NCBI GenBank assembly: GCA_030068525.1
Contig: JASJOS010000006.1
Location: 372,001 to 436,000, forward strand
Length of the DNA stretch: 64,000 nt
Direction of reading: 5' to 3'
Source: Xanthocytophaga flava
GTDB lineage: Bacteria; Bacteroidota; Bacteroidia; Cytophagales; 172606-1
The position numbers and the translations under genes were made by a program. Positions 59,323 to 64,000 of this stretch are shown here, piece by piece (positions within the stretch are counted from its first letter, which is position 1; each line of letters opens with the position of its first letter). The notes below the pieces were generated by a model, which searched no databases, was not told the origin of the DNA, and saw nothing but the letters and a program-made list of their open reading frames with translations.

Positions 59323-60672
59323 ATGACAAAGCCATCCCTATTAATTATTGATGATGAAGTAAAGCTGAGATCGTTATTGACACGTATTCTTGAGCTTGAA
59401 GGATATACTATCTGGCAAGTATCTACTGTACGCCAGGGTTTACAAGAACTGGAAAAACACACAGATGTTTTACTGATTTTAACTGATGTTCGATTACCTG
59501 ATGGGGATGGAATAGATCTGTTACAAAAAGTAAAATCAAAATACCCAGATATAGAAGTTATTGTAATGACTGCCTATGGTACCATTTCTGACGGAGTGAA
59601 GGCCATGAAACTAGGTGCGTTTGATTATATCACAAAAGGTGATCAGGATGAACAAATGCTTCTCACCATAGAAAAGGCTGTGGAAAAGGCTCAACTTAGA
59701 AAAAAAGTCTCAGAGTTGGAGAGTAAGGTGAATACGCAAAGTGGTTTTGATACCATTATTGGCAATGCACCTGCTATAGCTAATGCAATTAATATGGCCA
59801 GAAGGGTCGCTACAGCTGATACTTCTGTTTTATTGGAGGGTGAAACAGGAACAGGAAAAGAATTATTTGCACAGGCCATTCATCAAGCTAGCACACGAAA
59901 GGGAAAACCCTTTGTAGCTGTAAATTGTAGTGCTTTTCCCAAAGATTTGTTGGAGTCCGAGATGTTTGGCTACCGGAAAGGAGCATTTAGTGGGGCTGTA
60001 TCTGATAAAAAAGGTTTATTTGAAGAAGCAGATACTGGAACTTTATTTCTGGATGAAATTGGAGAAATGCATACAGATTTACAGTCTAAACTTTTGCGGG
60101 TACTGGAAACACAGACATTTACCAAATTAGGCGATACCAAACCTACTAAAGTGAATGTTCGGATTGTGGCTGCAACAAATCGTGATCTCAATAAAGAAGC
60201 AGAAAAAGATCATTTTCGTTTGGATTTATATTATCGGTTATCGGTCTTTAAAATCCAGATTCCAGCTTTACGTGAACGCAAGGAGGATATACCCGCTCTA
60301 GCTTTGCATTTTTGTCAGTATTATGCTTTAAAAACTAATAAAAGAATCGATTCCTTGGCCCCTGAATTTATCAAACAATTGCTGGAATACAGTTGGAAAG
60401 GAAATATACGTGAATTAAAAAACATTATTGAACGAGCTGTTATTCTTTGTGACTCTGACCAACTTACAGAAGATCTGTTACCTATTGAAATTCTGTCTGC
60501 TAAAATAGATAAAGCTATCAACCATTTTGAAACATCTATTTCTGCAATTGAGAAGATCCATATACAGAAAATTTTGTCCTTAACAGGAGGTAATAAACCG
60601 GAAGCAGCCAATTTACTCGGTATAGGTCTTACTACACTTTACCGAAAGATGCACGAATATGGTTTAGAATAA
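59323..60672 (+). CDS. sigma-54-dependent response regulator upstream of kdp
   Basis: 449 residues. The receiver domain (1-120) has Asp55 as phosphoacceptor (LILTDVRLPDGDG). The AAA+ domain (about 140-375) has Walker A EGETGTGKE, the sigma-54 loop as GAFSGA (YRKGAFSGAVSD) and Walker B GTLFLDEIGEM, then a C-terminal Fis-type helix-turn-helix (GNKPEAANLLGIGLTTLYRKMHEYGLE). It ends 300 bases before the kdp small ORFs. Between lie a terminator, a perfect inverted repeat and a sigma-54-like element, so it is the obvious candidate regulator of potassium-pump expression, replacing the KdpDE system. Confidence 0.94.
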   Translation: MTKPSLLIIDDEVKLRSLLTRILELEGYTIWQVSTVRQGLQELEKHTDVLLILTDVRLPDGDGIDLLQKVKSKYPDIEVIVMTAYGTISDGVKAMKLGAFDYITKGDQDEQMLLTIEKAVEKAQLRKKVSELESKVNTQSGFDTIIGNAPAIANAINMARRVATADTSVLLEGETGTGKELFAQAIHQASTRKGKPFVAVNCSAFPKDLLESEMFGYRKGAFSGAVSDKKGLFEEADTGTLFLDEIGEMHTDLQSKLLRVLETQTFTKLGDTKPTKVNVRIVAATNRDLNKEAEKDHFRLDLYYRLSVFKIQIPALRERKEDIPALALHFCQYYALKTNKRIDSLAPEFIKQLLEYSWKGNIRELKNIIERAVILCDSDQLTEDLLPIEILSAKIDKAINHFETSISAIEKIHIQKILSLTGGNKPEAANLLGIGLTTLYRKMHEYGLE

Positions 60673-60690
60673 CTAAACTACTTTTCTTAA

Positions 60691-60727
60691 GAAAGCCCTG
60701 TAGATTGCTAGTATCTACAGGGCTTTC
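60691..60727 (+). terminator. intrinsic terminator after the NtrC-type regulator
   Basis: GAAAGCCCTGTAGAT at 60691-60705 pairs perfectly with ATCTACAGGGCTTTC at 60713-60727 around a seven-base loop. It separates the regulator gene from the kdp operon. Confidence 0.85.
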
Positions 60728-60771
60728 ATATTTTAAATAATCTTGATGAAATTCAATTTTAATAAACTCAT

Positions 60772-60810
60772 TTTTTCATTTTGAAAAAATCTCATTTTCA
60801 AAATGAAAAA
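60772..60810. promoter_or_regulatory. perfect inverted repeat, candidate enhancer site for the NtrC-type regulator
   Basis: TTTTTCATTTTGAAAA at 60772-60787 is exactly complementary to 60795-60810, with a seven-base spacer. It lies about 90-120 bases upstream of the -24/-12-like element at 60896, which is the usual place for an upstream activator site of a sigma-54 activator. Confidence 0.5.
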
Positions 60811-60895
60811 GTTAAAGCTCTTTAATTATTTCCTGTTTGTGGTAAGTGATTGATTTTTAGAAAGTTGTTGTTTATGTCTAATCCTTTTAGATAGA

Positions 60896-60911
60896 TGGCA
60901 TTTCATTTGGC
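60896..60911 (+). promoter_or_regulatory. candidate sigma-54 promoter of the kdp operon
   Basis: TGGCATTTCATTTGGC has a perfect TGGCA at -24, and TTG in the -12 frame; the C of the -12 GC is displaced by one base. The first small kdp ORF starts at 60972, so a start site about 12 bases after the element would leave a leader of about 50 bases. Confidence 0.45.
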
Positions 60912-60971
60912 ATTAGTGAGGAAACGATTCGATAAAACCAAATCGAAATTAACTCTTAACAATACTCTTTT

Positions 60972-61094
60972 ATGTCGCTTCCAATTCTGCTTTTCATTGT
61001 CTTTTTGCTTTGCTTGATAGGATTCTTCTTGTCCTATAATTTATCAAAGAAGAAGACTTCAAAAGTTTCTGTTTCTAAAAATTATAAATCATAA
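60972..61094 (+). CDS. tiny single-helix membrane protein upstream of kdpF, 40 residues
   Basis: ATG at 60972 to TAA at 61092: MSLPILLFIVFLLCLIGFFL is one hydrophobic helix and SYNLSKKKTSKVSVSKNYKS a basic tail. It is too small for a family call. It is the first of three tiny membrane ORFs in a row (gaps of 12 and 21 bases), all co-oriented with kdpA, which argues it is real. Confidence 0.5.
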   Translation: MSLPILLFIVFLLCLIGFFLSYNLSKKKTSKVSVSKNYKS

Positions 61095-61106
61095 TCGGTT
61101 ACTACT

Positions 61107-61202
61107 ATGTCTGATGTTCTGATAATCATTCTACTTGTTCTTGCTGGTCTGATCTGCTTCTGGCTATTCTTTAAATCTGTTGACTTTTTTGAAAATGTTT
61201 AA
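61107..61202 (+). CDS. tiny single-helix membrane protein upstream of kdpF, 31 residues
   Basis: ATG at 61107 to TAA at 61200: MSDVLIIILLVLAGLICFWLFFK followed by a short acidic end SVDFFENV. A single transmembrane helix with almost no soluble part. Its size, place and composition resemble KdpF, but the next ORF fits better. Confidence 0.45.
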   Translation: MSDVLIIILLVLAGLICFWLFFKSVDFFENV

Positions 61203-61223
61203 TCTGTCAACCCTCTCTACTTT

Positions 61224-61301
61224 ATGATTGCCTTACTAATTATTTCTATTGTGGTTTTTGGGTATCTGTGTTATGTACTCATCAAGCCTGAAAAATTCTG
61301 A
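61224..61301 (+). CDS. kdpF: KdpF-like stabilising peptide of the potassium pump
   Basis: 25 residues (MIALLIISIVVFGYLCYVLIKPEKF). This is the KdpF signature: one helix, then YLCYVLIKPEKF, where the Y-V-L-x-x-P-E-K/R-F ending is widely shared among KdpF peptides. KdpF stabilises the KdpABC complex. It ends 37 bases before kdpA. Confidence 0.85.
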   Translation: MIALLIISIVVFGYLCYVLIKPEKF

Positions 61302-61338
61302 GAATATTTGTTTACGCTTATAAAATTTATACTATTCT

Positions 61339-63051
61339 ATGATAAATGAATTGGCAGGAGTTGTAGTCATTTTCGCTGTTATTATTCTGACAGGCTACAT
61401 CCTGGGTAAATATATAGCCAAAGTTTATGCAGGAGAGAAGTCTCTGCTGGACTTTATGTCACCACTGGAGAATGTATTTTACCGTCTGTCGGGTATTGAT
61501 CCAATACGGGAAATGACATTGAAGCAAAACCTGTTTGCTTTACTATCAATTAATCTTGTTTGGTTTTTGTTGGGTATGCTGGTATTGATGACACAAGCTT
61601 GGTTACCTCTTAATCCGGATGGTATCCCGAATATGTCTCCTCATTTGGCTTTTAATACTACTATCAGTTTTATCGTAAACTGCAATCTACAACACTATTA
61701 TGGCGAGTCAGGGGTATCATACTTTTCACAGTTGTTTGTTCTGACGTTTTTTCAGTTTGTTTCTGCTGCGACCGGTATGGCTGCTTTTGCCATTCTCATC
61801 AATGGGCTACGTGATCGGACAACAAGTGATCTGGGGAATTTCTGGAATTTCTTTATAAAAAGCATTACTCGTATCCTGTTGCCTATTTGTGTTGTGCTGG
61901 CTATTGTCTTTGTGATTAATGGTATGCCTGCCACATATGAAGGAAAGGAAACCATTCATACACTAGAAGGAGCCACTTTACCTGTGTATAGAGGACCTGT
62001 AGCTGCTATGCTACCCATCAAACACCTGGGAACTAATGGAGGTGGTTACTTTGGAGCAAACTCAGCCCATCCATTGGAAAACCCAAACTATTTTACCAAC
62101 TCTGTTGAGTTGATTGCACAAATGATCATCCCTGTGGCATTGGTATTTGCCCTGGGTTTTTACCTAAAAAGACGAAAACTTTCCTGGATGATATTTGGTG
62201 TGATGACGGTTGGCTTCCTGGCACTGGCCATTCCAACTATGATTGCAGAAACACAAGGCAACCCTGCTATTGCAGGTATGGGAATTGACCAGTCTCATGG
62301 TAATATGGAGGGAAAAGAAGTGCGCTTTGGTCCGGTTATTTCCGGATTCTGGTCTATCGCAACAACCGTAATTTCAACCGGATCAGTAAATGGTATGCAG
62401 GATAGCTTAACCCCACTTTCTGGTCTAAATGCATTGCTAGCTATGATGATTAATGCTTTTTATGGTGGAGTAGGTGTAGGCTTCGAAAACTTCTTTATAT
62501 ACCTGATTATCGCAGTATTTATATCTGGTCTGATGGTTGGACGTACTCCTGAAATGCTTGGGAAGAAGATTGACGCACGGGAAGTAAAGATTGCTATGAT
62601 CGTAGCTTTGTTATCTCCATTTCTGATTCTGGTTGGTACAGCTATGACAGCTTGGTTTGCGGCAAATAATGCAGCCTTAGTAGGATATGGTGGCAAAGAA
62701 TCCTGGTTGTACAATCCTGGCTTCCACGGATTTTCGGATATACTCTATGAATTTACATCCTCTAATGCCAATAATGGATCTGGTTTTGAAAGTCTGGGTG
62801 ACAATACTCCCTGGTGGAATATTACTACTGGTTTTGTCCTGATCTTGGGGCGCTATATACCATTGATCGGGCCTGTAGTTATAGGAGGATTGATGGCTCG
62901 CAAGAAATTTATTCCAGAATCATCAGGTACTTTACGTATTGACACAGTAACCTTTGGTGTAATGATCATGGCTGTTGCAGTGGTGATTACAGCACTTTCA
63001 TTCTTTCCCGCACTGGCATTAGGACCTTTAGCAGAGTATTTCTCAATGTAA
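61339..63051 (+). CDS. kdpA: potassium-transporting ATPase subunit KdpA
   Basis: 570 residues with about ten transmembrane helices, the channel-like potassium-binding subunit of the P-type KdpFABC pump. Selectivity-filter loops are visible as FNTTISFIVNCNLQHYYGE, LGTNGGGYFGANSAHPLENP, TTVISTGSVNGMQDSLTPLSG and TSSNANNGSGFESLGDNTPWWN; all four P-loops are present, so the ion path looks intact. The length is normal. The gene lies between kdpF and kdpB. Confidence 0.96.
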   Translation: MINELAGVVVIFAVIILTGYILGKYIAKVYAGEKSLLDFMSPLENVFYRLSGIDPIREMTLKQNLFALLSINLVWFLLGMLVLMTQAWLPLNPDGIPNMSPHLAFNTTISFIVNCNLQHYYGESGVSYFSQLFVLTFFQFVSAATGMAAFAILINGLRDRTTSDLGNFWNFFIKSITRILLPICVVLAIVFVINGMPATYEGKETIHTLEGATLPVYRGPVAAMLPIKHLGTNGGGYFGANSAHPLENPNYFTNSVELIAQMIIPVALVFALGFYLKRRKLSWMIFGVMTVGFLALAIPTMIAETQGNPAIAGMGIDQSHGNMEGKEVRFGPVISGFWSIATTVISTGSVNGMQDSLTPLSGLNALLAMMINAFYGGVGVGFENFFIYLIIAVFISGLMVGRTPEMLGKKIDAREVKIAMIVALLSPFLILVGTAMTAWFAANNAALVGYGGKESWLYNPGFHGFSDILYEFTSSNANNGSGFESLGDNTPWWNITTGFVLILGRYIPLIGPVVIGGLMARKKFIPESSGTLRIDTVTFGVMIMAVAVVITALSFFPALALGPLAEYFSM

Positions 63052-63113
63052 TTGATTTTGTGAGAAATATATAACATATGTTCTGTTTGTAACTTATTGT
63101 TTATCAACAAAAA

Positions 63114-64000
63114 ATGGCAACTAAAAATAAATCCGGATTATTCCGGAAAGAATTTATGGCAGATGCATTGAAAGAATCATTTGTCAAACTCAATCCTGTT
63201 ACAATGATTAAGAATCCAGTCATGTTTACTGTAGAAATTGGAACAGTAATTATGCTGGCTGTGTGCCTCAATATTCTATTGACAGGTAAGGTAAGCCAGG
63301 GATCTCTGGGATATAATCTGAGTATCTTTGTTATTCTTTTACTTACACTCTTGTTTGCCAACTTTGCAGAGGCATTAGCCGAAGCAAGAGGCAAGGCTCA
63401 GGCAGAATCCTTACGAAAAACCCGTTCAGAAACCCCGGCTAAGCGTGTCCTTTTGGTTGGAGACATTAAACTGAATGAAATTCAGGTAGTGAGTTCTTCT
63501 CAGCTTAAGAAAGGAGATATATTTGTATGTGATGCTGGAGATGTAATTCCTGCTGATGGTGAAATCATAGAAGGATTAGCTACGATTGATGAATCAGCTA
63601 TTACAGGTGAATCCGCACCTGTAATTCGGGAAGCAGGTGGAGACCGTTCAAGTGTAACAGGCGGTACACTGGTGTTATCTGATCATATCAAGGTGAAGGT
63701 AACAACTCAACCCGGTGAAAGCTTTCTGGATAAAATGATCGCGTTAGTAGAAGGTGCAAGCCGCCAGAAAACTCCTAATGAGATTGCACTTACTATTCTG
63801 CTGGTTGGTTTTACACTTACCTTTTTACTGGTAACAGTTACACTCAAACCGTTTGCTGATTATGCACAGACTCCTATCACCATTGCTGCATTGGTATCTT
63901 TGTTTGTATGTCTGATTCCAACTACCATTGGAGGACTATTATCTGCTATTGGGATTGCTGGTATGGACCGAGCTTTACAGGCCAATGTAATTACCAAGTC
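63114..64000 (+). CDS. kdpB: potassium-transporting ATPase subunit KdpB, N-terminal part, cut by window edge
   Basis: The ATG at 63114 opens a frame running to the window end (295 codons): N-terminal KSGLFRKEFMADALKESFVKLNP, helices with MFTVEIGTVIMLAVCLNILL, then LTLLFANFAEALAEARGKAQAE. The actuator domain has DEIIEG-like strands and TIDESAITGESAPVIREAGG, whose TGES is the phosphatase loop of P-type ATPases, followed by LIPTTIGGLLSAIGIAGMDRA of the transmembrane core. The phosphorylated Asp (DKTGT) lies beyond the edge. It begins 62 bases after kdpA. Confidence 0.96.
   Translation, partial: MATKNKSGLFRKEFMADALKESFVKLNPVTMIKNPVMFTVEIGTVIMLAVCLNILLTGKVSQGSLGYNLSIFVILLLTLLFANFAEALAEARGKAQAESLRKTRSETPAKRVLLVGDIKLNEIQVVSSSQLKKGDIFVCDAGDVIPADGEIIEGLATIDESAITGESAPVIREAGGDRSSVTGGTLVLSDHIKVKVTTQPGESFLDKMIALVEGASRQKTPNEIALTILLVGFTLTFLLVTVTLKPFADYAQTPITIAALVSLFVCLIPTTIGGLLSAIGIAGMDRALQANVITK

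Overview
The window is AT-rich bacterial chromosome from a member of the Bacteroidota, most likely a Cytophagales-type genus. The evidence is a TamL lipoprotein next to TamB, a secreted protease with a C-terminal type IX secretion sorting domain, the absence of clear Shine-Dalgarno sequences, and gene families typical of the phylum (PorT-like barrels, CsbD, YtxH, lmo0937-type membrane proteins). No rRNA, tRNA, CRISPR array, transposase or prophage was seen. The assignment to order is inference.

Layout. 1-8.9 kb holds the 5' part of ispG, two SDR dehydrogenases, an MlaE/MlaF lipid ABC transporter pair without its MCE partner, a MATE exporter, small proteins, a DegP/Do protease and an Hsp20. 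9.3-18.3 kb is the most unusual part: three consecutive, same-strand genes for large double-ring Clp/Hsp100-like AAA+ ATPases (1089, 1111 and 746 residues). All three have an unfamiliar N-terminal region of about 200 residues, a first AAA module with a good Walker A but a ruined Walker B, and an intact second AAA module. The first two carry a C-terminal extension that I read as a degenerate class I release factor (RF2-like): an N-terminal coiled coil, a PCRF-like domain and a C-terminal RF tail, with the GGQ hydrolysis domain missing. Two of the three keep a VGF tripeptide where ClpA/ClpC have the ClpP-docking loop. This looks like an uncharacterised ribosome- or translation-linked unfoldase system.

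18.3-25 kb holds a DmpA-type P1 peptidase, a Tat-exported molybdenum hydroxylase with its 2Fe-2S subunit, a repeat-rich gene-free stretch, and a GH13 alpha-glucan hydrolase. 25-28 kb holds a ViaA-like VWA protein without a RavA partner, convergent with a coiled-coil protein that has an embedded J-domain. 28-33 kb holds a penicillin-binding-protein-like serine hydrolase, a sedolisin-like secreted protease and sucD. 33-50 kb holds envelope and stress genes: SDRs, CsbD, an OmpA lipoprotein, a PorT-like barrel, the tamL-tamB operon, a DUF2383-like protein, and a YtxH/holin-like/membrane trio flanked by two single-domain response regulators.

50-64 kb is a sigma-54 and signalling district: rpoN, an NtrC-type response regulator, a PAS histidine kinase, a receiver-PAS-kinase hybrid, a BrkB membrane protein, then a second NtrC-type regulator immediately upstream of the kdp potassium-pump operon. 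The kdp operon is preceded by a perfect inverted repeat and a sigma-54-like -24/-12 element, so it is probably switched on by that regulator with RpoN. It starts with three tiny membrane ORFs, the last of which is kdpF; kdpB runs off the right edge.
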